Source of the DNA: Paramagnetospirillum magnetotacticum MS-1
GTDB lineage: Bacteria; Pseudomonadota; Alphaproteobacteria; Rhodospirillales; Magnetospirillaceae
Direction: 5' to 3'
Length of the DNA: 64,000 bases
Assembly (NCBI RefSeq): GCF_000829825.1
Contig: NZ_JXSL01000030.1
Coordinates: forward strand, 69,501 to 133,500
Under the pieces are notes generated by a model, which ran no database searches, was not told where the DNA came from, and saw nothing but the letters and a program-made list of their open reading frames with translations. Both the position numbers and the translations under genes were made by a program. Below, one piece after another: positions 41,424 through 50,267 of this stretch (position 1 is the stretch's first letter; every line of letters starts with the position of its first letter).

Positions 41424-42419
41424 ATGGCGCGTTGCGCATCGCATCTTGCTTCGGTCGCGGCATGTCTCGCGATATCCATGGGTTTGACCGGTTGCGGCGG
41501 CATCGTCGGCATCCCGCCCGCGGCCGAGTCCTGGCCATCACCACAGCAAGAGGTGGCGCCCGAAGCGGTGCGCTACCCTGAGGTCCGCCTTTCCGTCCCC
41601 ACGGCCATCGCCGCCGATCCCGAGGCCCAACGGTTCCTGCTTCTGCGTCAATTGGCCGAAGCCGGGCTGGTCGGCCCCGACGAAGCGGCTACGCGGCGCA
41701 ACGCCAATATCGGCGCCTTGGCTCCCTATTCCGCACCGCCTCCGGCCGCTGGCCTGGGAAGGCCTGTGGCGCTGCGCGACATCGCCGACCGATTGGCCCG
41801 GCTGTCCGTCCCCGCCCCCGGCATGCCCCCCTCGGTGCGCCAGGCCGAGCGCGACTTCCTGATGGACAGCCTGCTGCCGGCCGAGCCCGTCACCCGGACC
41901 CCGCCCGCCCGCAAGGACAGCGCCGCCCTGTCCGTTGGACGGCGTCGCGCCGAGGATCTGGCCCGCCTTGGTCTGTTGGACCATGAGGAGTACCAACGGG
42001 AAATGGCCACCATCATCGCCGCCGAGCGTGAATTGGCCAATGCTCCGCCTCCTCCGCCACCGCCGCCGCCCAAGAAGAAGAAGGCCCCGGCCAAGAAACC
42101 CGTTCCCGATGGCGGAGTCCCCGGCGCCACCCGCGATGGCGACATTCCCGGTGGCACCGTGCCGTTCAATCCCAAGGGGACTTTGGGACTTCACTTGCTG
42201 TCCATGGCGTCGCCCACCACCACCGACAAGGCGGTGGAAGCCCTGAAAAAGGAGTTCCCGGAATTGGCGGCGATGGAATTCAAGGCGGTCAAAACCGACA
42301 TTCCAGACCTGGGCACCACCTACCGACTGATGGCCGGGCCGTTGTCGGGAACCGACGCCGAAGCCCTTTGCCGCGCCCTTCGCGGCAAAGGACAATCCTG
42401 CGCCATCACCAATTTCTAG
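41424..42419 (+). CDS. SPOR-domain lipoprotein
   Basis: A 331-residue exported protein. The signal peptide ends at a lipobox (ISMGLTGCGG). The middle is Pro/Ala/Arg-rich, with a nine-proline run followed by Lys repeats (KKKKAPAKKP) that probably spans the periplasm or peptidoglycan. The last about 80 residues resemble a SPOR peptidoglycan-binding domain (GTTYRLMAGPLSGTDAEALCRALRGKGQSCAI). The start at 41424 gives the signal peptide directly; an upstream ATG at 41364 would add 20 residues. It likely acts in cell division or envelope maintenance. Target unknown. Confidence 0.8.
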   Translation: MARCASHLASVAACLAISMGLTGCGGIVGIPPAAESWPSPQQEVAPEAVRYPEVRLSVPTAIAADPEAQRFLLLRQLAEAGLVGPDEAATRRNANIGALAPYSAPPPAAGLGRPVALRDIADRLARLSVPAPGMPPSVRQAERDFLMDSLLPAEPVTRTPPARKDSAALSVGRRRAEDLARLGLLDHEEYQREMATIIAAERELANAPPPPPPPPPKKKKAPAKKPVPDGGVPGATRDGDIPGGTVPFNPKGTLGLHLLSMASPTTTDKAVEALKKEFPELAAMEFKAVKTDIPDLGTTYRLMAGPLSGTDAEALCRALRGKGQSCAITNF

Positions 42420-42503
42420 CGAAACGCTCAGGATTATGGCCGTGGGGCACGGAAAGCCTTTGCAGCACAATCGGGCCCAGTCTATTCTTTTTCCGCTCTC
42501 CCT

Positions 42504-45500
42504 ATGGCGTTCGGCCTAATGCCTTCATCCGGGACCCTCCCTCCTCTCCCCATCGAGCTTGCGCCCAAGGCGCAAGACGCCGCCGATTCGGGCGAGCGGA
42601 GATTCACCATTCGTCTTTCTCTGGCCGTTCTTGCGCTCAACCTGTTCATCGGCGCGCTGGTCGGCGTCGTGATCAAGATGGGATACGACCAGCAACGGCA
42701 GCAGGCCATCTCCGAGGCCCAGAACCTGTCCTCGGTTCTGCGCTCCCATATGGGCGGCATCATCGCCAAGATCGACCTCACCTTGCTGACCGTGGCCGAC
42801 GAGATCGCCCGCCAGGAACGGACCGGCGGCATCGATGCCGCGCAAATGGAAGAGCTTTTGCGCCGCCATGATTCCCGCCTGCCCGAAACCTTGGGCCTGC
42901 GGGTGGTGGATGCCAAAGGCATCATCCGCTTCGGGGTTACCGGCATCAAGGCGCCGCTGACCAGCGTCGCCGACCATCCGCATTTCGCCCGGCTGCGCGG
43001 CAACGACGAATCGGGTCTGATCATTTCGCCTCCCATTTTGGGGCGGGCCGCCAAGGTCTGGATGATCACCCTGGCGCGGCGTCTCACCCATCAGGACGGC
43101 AGCTTCGCTGGGGTTGTCCACGTCGCCTTGCCCATCAACCGGCTGGTCGAAGCCTTCGCCGCCATCTCCACCGGCAGCAAGGGGGCCATCAGCCTGTGGA
43201 ACGACGCCCCCGCCATGATCGCCCGCGTTCCCGATCTGGGTGAGCCGGAGGGCATTTTCCTGTCGCCCCCCCTGCCCTCGCCCCCCTTGAGGGAGATCAT
43301 CAACGGCAATCTGGAAAGTGGCACCTATATCGGCCAATCGGGCAGCGACAATATCTGGCGCACCCACAGCGCCCACCGCATCGGGACCTTGCCGCTTTGG
43401 ATCGCCGTCGGCCTGGCCGATGACGACACCATGGCCGACTGGCGGTTGCAGGCCCGTATTCTGGCGGGCGCGGCGATCCTGTTCGCCCTGGGCAGCGTCG
43501 CGGCCGCATTCATGATCCGGCGCAACTGGCGCACCCGCCACCGCTCCGCCTCCGCCATCGAAGAGGCGCATATTCAGACCGAGGAGGCGCGGCGCCGTCT
43601 TGAACTCATTTTGGGCTCGGCTGGCGAAGGAATCTGCGGCGTCGACCCCCAGGGACGGATCACCTTCATGAATCCGGCGGCGCGCCGCATGCTGGGCTGG
43701 GGTGATAACGAGGGAATCGGCCTCAATCTTCACGACGAGGTCCACCACCATCGCGCCGACGGCAGTGACTTCCCGGCCGTGGCCTGCCCAGTCTGGCAGA
43801 CGCTGCACGACGGCAATGTCCGCCATGTGCCCCGTGACGTGCATTGGCGGCGTGACGGCACGCCCATTCCGGTGGAATTCACCACCGCCCCCATCATCCA
43901 GAACGGCCAGGTGGTCGGCGCCGTCACCTTGTTCCGCGACATCGCCCGAAGGATCCGGGCCGAAACCGAGGCCGCCCGCAATCTGGCCGTGACCTCGGCC
44001 ATGAGCAATATCTTGCGCCATTCGCTGGAAGACCGGCGCCTGGAGGAAATCCTTCGCGATGCCCTGGTGGAGATTCTGTGCCTTCCCTGGCTCAATGTGG
44101 AAGAACGCGGCGCCATCTTCCTGGCCGATCCGGAGACGAAGTCCCTGCGCATGGTGGCCGAACACAACATGATGCCGTCCGTCGTCCGGGCCTGTTCGAC
44201 GATCGATATGGGCCACTGCCTGTGCGGGATCGCGGCCGAACGGCGTGCGCCGGTCTTCGCCTCCCATATGGATGAACGGCATCAGACGCGGGTGCCCGGC
44301 ATGCACGAGCACGGGCATTATTGCATTCCCATCATGAATGGCGCCGATGTCCTGGGCGTCCTCAATGCCTATGTGGGCCATGGGCATCAATGGCAAAAGG
44401 AAGAGGAACGCTTCCTTGCGATGGTTGCCGACACCTTGGCGGGCGTCATCCGCAGGAAGCAGATCGAACAGACCCTGAAGGACAGCGAGGAACTGTCCAA
44501 GACCTTGCTGAACGCCACCATCGACGGCGCTCTGCTGCTCGATCCCGATGGACGGGTCCTGGCCGCCAACGAAGCCATGGCGGCCCGCTTCGCCAAAACA
44601 CCCGAACTCATGGCTGGCAACGTTCTTTTCGACTTTCTGCCGCCCCATCTGGGCGCTAGCCGCCGGGTTCAATTCGACCGGGTCCTGGCCGACAAGACAC
44701 CGTTCCACAGCCAGGACGAGCGGGACGGCGCCGTCTTCGACAACCGTATCTATCCGGTCCAGGACGGCGACGGCGGAATCCGGCGGGTGGCCGTGTTTTC
44801 CCGCGACATCACGCAGCAACGCGCCGCCCAGCAGGCCATTGAAAAGGCGCTGGCCGATCTGGCCCGTTCCAATGCCGAGTTGGAGCAGTTCGCCTATGTG
44901 GCCTCCCATGATCTGCGCGAGCCGCTCAGAGCCATCACCGGCCATCTGCAGCTGCTCCAGCGTCTGGCCAAGGACAAGCTGGACGATTACGCCCTGGAAT
45001 CCCTGATTTTCGCCGTCGATGGCGCCCGGCGCATGGACGCCCTGATCCGCGACCTGCTGGACTATTCACGCATCGGCCATGCCGACCGCGAGATGGAGAC
45101 TCTGGAACTGGGCGCGGTCATCGCCGATGCCCTGGCCAATCTGTCCGCCACCATCGCCGATAGCGGCGCCACGGTGACCACGCTGACCCCCATGCCCCAT
45201 GCCCATGGCAACCGCATGGAACTGATTCGGTTGTTCCAGAATCTGATCGGCAACGCCCTGAAATACAGCGCCTCCAACCGGCCGCCCGTGGTCGAGGTGA
45301 GCGCCTCCGCCCGGGAAAATGCCTGGGATATTTCCATCCACGACAACGGAATCGGTATCGCGCCCGAGAACTTCGAACGCATATTCATGATCTTTCAGCG
45401 CCTGCATGGGCGGGAAAAGTATGAAGGCACCGGCATCGGGCTGGCCGTCTGCCGCAAGATCGTCGATCGCCACGGCGGCGCTATCCGCGTGGAGTCCGAA

Positions 45501-45554
45501 CCGGACCTGGGCAGCACCTTCACCGTCACGCTGCCTGCGGTCAGCGGGGAATAA
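42504..45554 (+). CDS. large sensor histidine kinase (PDC, PAS, GAF, PAS)
   Basis: A 1016-residue membrane kinase. Helix 1 is at about 35-55, a periplasmic PDC/Cache domain lies to about 310, and helix 2 at about 315-338. Cytoplasmic modules follow: PAS (about 360-480, GICGVDPQGRITFMNPAARRM), GAF (about 500-655, with CSTIDMGHCLCGIA and a His/Cys cluster GMHEHGHYCIPI), a second PAS (about 660-780), HisKA (YVASHDLREPLRAI) and HATPase (NLIGNALKY, DNGIGIA, GTGIGLAV). The HisKA linker is almost identical to that of the kinase at 8549-10933. The start lacks a ribosome site; Met6 (42519) is an alternative. No partner gene adjacent. Confidence 0.9.
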   Translation: MAFGLMPSSGTLPPLPIELAPKAQDAADSGERRFTIRLSLAVLALNLFIGALVGVVIKMGYDQQRQQAISEAQNLSSVLRSHMGGIIAKIDLTLLTVADEIARQERTGGIDAAQMEELLRRHDSRLPETLGLRVVDAKGIIRFGVTGIKAPLTSVADHPHFARLRGNDESGLIISPPILGRAAKVWMITLARRLTHQDGSFAGVVHVALPINRLVEAFAAISTGSKGAISLWNDAPAMIARVPDLGEPEGIFLSPPLPSPPLREIINGNLESGTYIGQSGSDNIWRTHSAHRIGTLPLWIAVGLADDDTMADWRLQARILAGAAILFALGSVAAAFMIRRNWRTRHRSASAIEEAHIQTEEARRRLELILGSAGEGICGVDPQGRITFMNPAARRMLGWGDNEGIGLNLHDEVHHHRADGSDFPAVACPVWQTLHDGNVRHVPRDVHWRRDGTPIPVEFTTAPIIQNGQVVGAVTLFRDIARRIRAETEAARNLAVTSAMSNILRHSLEDRRLEEILRDALVEILCLPWLNVEERGAIFLADPETKSLRMVAEHNMMPSVVRACSTIDMGHCLCGIAAERRAPVFASHMDERHQTRVPGMHEHGHYCIPIMNGADVLGVLNAYVGHGHQWQKEEERFLAMVADTLAGVIRRKQIEQTLKDSEELSKTLLNATIDGALLLDPDGRVLAANEAMAARFAKTPELMAGNVLFDFLPPHLGASRRVQFDRVLADKTPFHSQDERDGAVFDNRIYPVQDGDGGIRRVAVFSRDITQQRAAQQAIEKALADLARSNAELEQFAYVASHDLREPLRAITGHLQLLQRLAKDKLDDYALESLIFAVDGARRMDALIRDLLDYSRIGHADREMETLELGAVIADALANLSATIADSGATVTTLTPMPHAHGNRMELIRLFQNLIGNALKYSASNRPPVVEVSASARENAWDISIHDNGIGIAPENFERIFMIFQRLHGREKYEGTGIGLAVCRKIVDRHGGAIRVESEPDLGSTFTVTLPAVSGE

Positions 45555-45605
45555 CCGCCTCGGCCGTCCTTCAATCCTACAAAGACCAAGCGCAGCCCAC
45601 GAAAA

Positions 45606-45631
45606 AAGGCGGCGCCCGCAGGTGCCGCCTT
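45606..45631 (+). terminator. intrinsic terminator after the PAS/GAF kinase
   Basis: AAGGCGGC (45606-45613) pairs with GCCGCCTT (45624-45631), preceded by an A-run and followed by ATT. It lies 52 bases past the kinase stop. Confidence 0.65.
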
Positions 45632-45662
45632 ATTCGACCGACCGGTCAGATACGACCGTCTA

Positions 45663-45695
45663 GACCATCGAGCGTAAATATGGCGCACGATGGTC
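45663..45695. repeat. hairpin element B (related to 39734-39765)
   Basis: GACCATCG (45663-45670) pairs with CGATGGTC (45688-45695) around AGCGTAAATATGGCGCA. It shares the TCTAGA-CA-CGAGC-AAATATG-GC layout with element A. TCTAGAC occurs at both ends of the tract from 45658 to the phaC stop. No reading frame is visible in the 220-base gap. Confidence 0.5.
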
Positions 45696-45774
45696 TGTTT
45701 GATGTTTGTCCCTCGCCGGGCGCGGCCTCAATGGCGGCTAATCGCGGTGTGCGCCAGATACGACGCTCACCGCT

Positions 45775-47571
45775 CTAGACCGCCCTGACCTTGACATAGG
45801 AGCCGGGCGCCGCCTCGATGGTCTTCAGCTTGCCGTCGCCGGGCTGGCGGGCGGGAACCTGCTTGCCCGCGACCTTCTCGACCCACTTTTGCCAATCGGT
45901 CCACCAGGAGCCCTCCACCTGGGTGGCGCCCGCCAGCCAGACTTCCGGGTTCTTGGGCTTCTTGGCATTGGTCCAGTAGCAGTATTTGTTGGCGGCCGGA
46001 GGATTGACCACACCGGCAATATGGCCCGAGGCCGACAGCACGAACTTGATGGGACCCGACACGTTCTGGGTCAGGGCATAGGTGCTCTGCCAGGGTGCGA
46101 TGTGATCCTCGCGGGTCGACAGCATGTAGATGGGCGTCTTGATGTTGCCCAGGTCGATCTTGACGCCATTGAGTTCGATGGCGCCCGCTTCGATCAGCCG
46201 GTTCTCCTGGTACATCTTGCGCAGATAGAAGCTGTGCATGGCCGCGGGCATGCGGGTCGAATCCGAGTTCCAGTACAGGAGATCGAACGGGAAGGGATCC
46301 TTGCCCAGCAGGTAGTTGTTGACCACGAAGGACCAGATCAGGTCGTTGGCGCGCATCATGTTGAAGGTGGTCGCCATGTCGCGGCCGTCCAGGAAGCCCA
46401 CCTGATTCATGCGGGTTTCCAGGGCGGAGAGCTGTTCCTCGTCAATGAACACGCCCAGTTCGCCGGGGTCCTTGAAATCGGTCATGGTGGTGAAGAAAGT
46501 GGCCGAGGCGATGCGGTCTTCACCCTTGGCGGCCAGATAGGCCAGGGTGCAGGCCAGCAGCGTGCCGCCCAGGCAGTAGCCGGCTGCGTTGACTTGGCGG
46601 GAGCCGGTGGCCTTCTCGATGGCGTCGATGGCGGCCAGGGGGCCTTCCAGCATGTAGTCGCCAAAGCCCTTATGGGCCAGCTTCTCGTCCGGATTGACCC
46701 AGGAGATCACGAACACGGTATGGCCCTGGTCGACCGCCCATTTGATCAGGGAATTCTTGGGGCGCAGATCCAGGATGTAAAACTTGTTGATCCACGGCGG
46801 CAGGATCAGCAGCGGCTTCTCGAACACCTGGGGCGTGGTCGGATCGTACTGGATCAGCTGCATCAGATCGGTCTGGAAGACCACCTTGCCCGGCGTGACG
46901 GCGATGTTGTCGCCCACCTTGAAGGCGTCGTAATCGGTCATCTTGATGGCCAGGTTGCCCTTGCCCCGCTCAAGATCGTCCAGCAGGTTGTTGAGGCCCT
47001 TCAGCAGGTTCTCGCCCCGGCTTTCCACGGTGGCGCGCAGCACCTCCGGATTGGTCAGGACGAAATTGCTGGGCGCCATGGCGTCCACGAACTGGCGGGT
47101 ATAGAAGTCGACCTTCTTGGCGGTGTGGTCATCCAACCCTTCCACATTCTTCACCACGCCCTGCATCCAGCGGGCCGACAGCAGGTAGGACTGCTTGATG
47201 AAGTCGAAGATCTCGTTTTCCTGCCACATCTCGTCCTTGAAGCGGCGATCGCCCGAATCGGGGGCGACCACGGGCTGAGTTTCCTCGCCCATCATGCGGC
47301 GCGCCGTGTTCTGCCACAGCGACATGTAGTCCTGCCACAGATTGAGATTGGCCTCGACCAGCTTGCCGGGGTCGCTCATCAGCTTGGCCGTCATCTCCAT
47401 GAAGGCATTGCCGATGTTCAAGGGATCGGCCGTCGCCGCGGAAGGATCCGCCGCCTGACGCGTCAGAAAGTCGGCCACAAGACGCTGGGACCGTTCGGCG
47501 ATGCTGGTCATCGCCTTGGAAAGTTCCGTCGCATCGATCATTTTGGACTCAGCGCCCGTCTGCTCGGCCAT
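45775..47571 (-). CDS. phaC: class I poly(3-hydroxyalkanoate) synthase
   Basis: Polymerises (R)-3-hydroxybutyryl-CoA into PHB on the granule surface. The lipase-like box GYCLGG (nucleophile Cys near residue 331) and the other catalytic residues (Asp in REDHIAPWQS and His in SGHIAGVVNPP) are present. The N-terminal PHA-synthase domain shows WINKFYILDLRPKNSL. 598 residues is typical for class I. No phaA, phaB or phasin gene is adjacent, so the pathway is dispersed; the PhaJ-like hydratase at 3747 may feed it. The upstream region has TGC repeats (GGTGCATCCAGAGTGCAACC) but not a clean PhaR palindrome. Confidence 0.95.
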   Translation of the reverse strand: MAEQTGAESKMIDATELSKAMTSIAERSQRLVADFLTRQAADPSAATADPLNIGNAFMEMTAKLMSDPGKLVEANLNLWQDYMSLWQNTARRMMGEETQPVVAPDSGDRRFKDEMWQENEIFDFIKQSYLLSARWMQGVVKNVEGLDDHTAKKVDFYTRQFVDAMAPSNFVLTNPEVLRATVESRGENLLKGLNNLLDDLERGKGNLAIKMTDYDAFKVGDNIAVTPGKVVFQTDLMQLIQYDPTTPQVFEKPLLILPPWINKFYILDLRPKNSLIKWAVDQGHTVFVISWVNPDEKLAHKGFGDYMLEGPLAAIDAIEKATGSRQVNAAGYCLGGTLLACTLAYLAAKGEDRIASATFFTTMTDFKDPGELGVFIDEEQLSALETRMNQVGFLDGRDMATTFNMMRANDLIWSFVVNNYLLGKDPFPFDLLYWNSDSTRMPAAMHSFYLRKMYQENRLIEAGAIELNGVKIDLGNIKTPIYMLSTREDHIAPWQSTYALTQNVSGPIKFVLSASGHIAGVVNPPAANKYCYWTNAKKPKNPEVWLAGATQVEGSWWTDWQKWVEKVAGKQVPARQPGDGKLKTIEAAPGSYVKVRAV

Positions 47572-47789
47572 CAGCTACCCCTTAATTTTACGGTGCATCC
47601 AGAGTGCAACCATACACGGCGATTGCCCCTTTGTCGCGTCGTCCAGCGTTCCGGTGGGTGCACCGCCCATCCTTTCCGCTCGCTCCATAGACCTATATAC
47701 TTTCGAACCATGGCCTGATAAACGTGAACTTGCCGTAAAATTCGGTCTAAACAAAATAGTTTCTCGATACCGGGGGCAGCAGTTCGTCC
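47572..47789. other. divergent promoter region, phaC / OmpA-like lipoprotein
   Basis: 218 bases without a gene. It contains TGCA-type repeats near the phaC start and a possible plus-strand promoter TTGCCG (47730-47735), 17 bases, AAAATA (47753-47758), 31 bases before the lipoprotein gene. Nothing else is seen. Confidence 0.35.
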
Positions 47790-48923
47790 ATGTTCGATTG
47801 CATCGAGGCTTGGCGCCGTCGTTACGAGCGCCGCACGCTGGCCGTCAGCCGGAGCGTCGCCATCGCCGCTCTGATCGCTGGCTGCTCCTATGTTCCAGAC
47901 GCCGTCAATCCGGTGGAATGGTACAAGGGCGTCACGGGAATGTTCGACGGTGACGACGCGCCCGTGGTGGCCGCGCCCCGCCGTCCCGACGGCTCTTTCC
48001 CCAATGTGAACGAGGCTGGCGCCAAGACGTCGTCTTCCCCGGGAAAAGGCCTGGCTGGCGACAAGGGCAATGCCAATTACGCCCAGTCGGTGAAGCGTGA
48101 ACCCGCCCCCACCAAGCAGCTCGCCAAAAAGACGCCCCAGACCCAGACCCAGGTGGCCGAGGCCCCGTCTTCCGCTCCGGCTCCGACCCAGGACGCTTCC
48201 GGCAGGGGATCCTACCAGCCGTCCCTGGACCGCCGCATGCAGGCCGCCCGCGACGAAGGCCCCAATGCGCCGCCCAGGACCGCTCCCGGCGGCCCGCCGG
48301 CGCGGGCAGAAATTCCCGACAGCATTCCGACCCGCCGCGGTCTGCTGGCCGAACATTTCCAGAAGCGTCTGGCCGAATCCGCCGTGGCCACCAACAAGGG
48401 CGATCCCTTCACCGGCATCCCCGCCGCCCGTACCCAGGCCTCCTACAACCAGCCGGTCAACACCTATGCCGTTCCCGCCCAGCCGCCGGTGGGCATGAGC
48501 CGCTCGCCCGCTTTCGCCGCCGATACCGGCGAACGCGCCCCCCAGCTGATTCCGCCCAAGGGCATGCGCGGCGCCAAGGGCATGATCGCGGCGCCCAAGG
48601 CCCCTGCCGCCCAGTTCGACGTGGCCTCGCTGCAATTCGGCCCCAGTGGCGGCCTGACCGCCGCCGACGGCGCCCAGCTGCGCGAAGTGGCCTCGTTGCA
48701 GAAGCAGACTGGCGGCGTGGTCCGCATCGTGGGCTATCCCGCGCCGGGCGCCGTTTCCTTCGCCGGACAGGATGACGCCTCCGTCGCCCTGACCCGTGCC
48801 AAGGCGGTGGCCAAGTCGCTGACCGCGCTGGGCGTGCCCGCCCGCAAGATCATGGTCGCCGCCGATGCCGCCGGGCCGTCCTCTTTCGACGACAGCGGCG
48901 CCAAGGTCTCCATCGAGTATTGA
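47790..48923 (+). CDS. OmpA-like C-terminal domain lipoprotein
   Basis: A 377-residue exported protein with a basic N-terminus, a hydrophobic segment and lipobox (AIAALIAGCSY). A long Pro/Ala/Gln-rich low-complexity region (about 55-255) precedes a C-terminal domain of about 110 residues that looks like OmpA/MotB: FDVASLQFGPSGGLTAADGAQLREVA, then VRIVGYPAPG and DDASVALTRAKAVAKSLTALGVPARKIMVAA. This fold binds peptidoglycan diaminopimelate. The protein probably tethers a membrane complex to the cell wall. A good ribosome site is not evident. Confidence 0.8.
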   Translation: MFDCIEAWRRRYERRTLAVSRSVAIAALIAGCSYVPDAVNPVEWYKGVTGMFDGDDAPVVAAPRRPDGSFPNVNEAGAKTSSSPGKGLAGDKGNANYAQSVKREPAPTKQLAKKTPQTQTQVAEAPSSAPAPTQDASGRGSYQPSLDRRMQAARDEGPNAPPRTAPGGPPARAEIPDSIPTRRGLLAEHFQKRLAESAVATNKGDPFTGIPAARTQASYNQPVNTYAVPAQPPVGMSRSPAFAADTGERAPQLIPPKGMRGAKGMIAAPKAPAAQFDVASLQFGPSGGLTAADGAQLREVASLQKQTGGVVRIVGYPAPGAVSFAGQDDASVALTRAKAVAKSLTALGVPARKIMVAADAAGPSSFDDSGAKVSIEY

Positions 48924-49031
48924 TCGCAGGACTGAGATACGGACGGAATCAGTGTGATTCCGTCCGGATTGCCATCGATTCTTAACCGACACCGCGCTAC
49001 GGTCTCTCGTCACGCGATCGGAATTCCGCTT

Positions 49032-50267
49032 ATGAACAGCCAGCACGACTTTCACCGCATCAAGCGCCTTCCGCCCTATGTGTTCGCCGAGGTGAACGCC
49101 ATGAAGGCCCGCGCGCGGGCCGCCGGGGAAGACATCATCGATTTCGGCATGGGCAATCCGGATCAGCCGACCCCCACCCATATCGTCGACAAGCTGGTGG
49201 AGGCGGCGCGCAATCCGCGCGCCCACCGTTATTCCATGAGCCGGGGTATTCCGGGCCTCAGAAAGGCCCTGTCGGCCTATTACCAGCGCCGCTTCGCCGT
49301 CGATATCGACCCGGAGGCCGAGTGCATCGTGACGCTGGGCTCCAAGGAGGGGCTGGCCAATCTGGCCAATGCCATCACCAGCCCCGGCGACATCGTGCTG
49401 GTGCCCAATCCCAGCTATCCCATCCATCCTTACGGCTTCATCATCGCGGGCGGGTCGTGCCGCTTCGTGCCCGTGACCCCCGATGCCGAGTTCCTGAAAG
49501 CGCTCGACCGCGCCGTGCGCCATTCGGTGCCAAAGCCCATCGCCCTGGTGCTGAACTATCCCAGCAATCCCACCGCCCTGCTGGCCGATCTTGATTTCTA
49601 CGGCCAGGTCGTGGAGTTCTGCCGCCATCACGGCATCTGGATTCTGTCCGACCTGGCCTATTCGGAAATCTATTTCGATGTGGCGCCGCCGCCGTCCATC
49701 CTGCAGATTCCCGGCGCCAAGGATATCGCGGTCGAGTTCACCTCCATGAGCAAGACCTACAACATGCCGGGCTGGCGCATCGGCTTTGCCGCTGGCAACA
49801 AAACGCTGATCAATGCTCTGGCACGCATCAAGAGCTATCTCGATTACGGTGCCTTCACCCCCATCCAGGTGGCGGCCACCGCCGCGCTCAACGGCCCCCA
49901 GGATTGCGTCGACGAGATCCGCGCGCTCTACAAGAGCCGCCGCGACGCCCTGATCGAGGGCCTTGCCGCCGCAGGCTGGGACATCCCCAGCCCGCCCGCC
50001 ACCATGTTCGCCTGGGCCCCCATCCCCAAGCCTTTCGCCCATCTCGGCTCGCTGGAATTTTCCAAGCTGCTGATGCGCGAAGCCCAGGTGGCTGTGGCGC
50101 CCGGCATCGGCTTTGGCGAATATGGCGATTCCCATGTCCGCATCGGATTGGTGGAAAACGTCCAGCGCACCCGTCAGGCGGTGCGTAACATCAAGACTTT
50201 CCTCGGCAGCACCGGGCAGGTGCTCGAGGCTTCGGAAAAACAGCGCGCAGCAGGAACGGAACCATGA
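49032..50267 (+). CDS. alaC: PLP-dependent aminotransferase, AlaC-like
   Basis: A 411-residue class I aminotransferase. Sequence features follow E. coli AlaC (glutamate-pyruvate aminotransferase): RIKRLPPYVFAEVNAMK, EDIIDFGMGNPDQPTP, TLGSKEGLANL, VPNPSYPIHPYG and the PLP-lysine segment TSMSKTYNMPGWRIGF. The start at 49032 fits the family N-terminus. The stop overlaps hom by four bases, suggesting a link to the aspartate-family pathway; methionine or LL-diaminopimelate transamination is therefore an alternative to alanine formation. Confidence 0.87.
   Translation: MNSQHDFHRIKRLPPYVFAEVNAMKARARAAGEDIIDFGMGNPDQPTPTHIVDKLVEAARNPRAHRYSMSRGIPGLRKALSAYYQRRFAVDIDPEAECIVTLGSKEGLANLANAITSPGDIVLVPNPSYPIHPYGFIIAGGSCRFVPVTPDAEFLKALDRAVRHSVPKPIALVLNYPSNPTALLADLDFYGQVVEFCRHHGIWILSDLAYSEIYFDVAPPPSILQIPGAKDIAVEFTSMSKTYNMPGWRIGFAAGNKTLINALARIKSYLDYGAFTPIQVAATAALNGPQDCVDEIRALYKSRRDALIEGLAAAGWDIPSPPATMFAWAPIPKPFAHLGSLEFSKLLMREAQVAVAPGIGFGEYGDSHVRIGLVENVQRTRQAVRNIKTFLGSTGQVLEASEKQRAAGTEP

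Noticed and set aside
47572-47620. PhaR operator before phaC
   Set aside because: TGCA repeats are present (GGTGCATCCAGAGTGCAACC), but they do not form the CTGC-N3-GCAG palindrome seen at the two other sites.
47571-50135. 854-codon minus-strand open frame opposite the OmpA-like lipoprotein and alaC
   Set aside because: Same cause: reverse reading of GC-rich genes with well-supported products.
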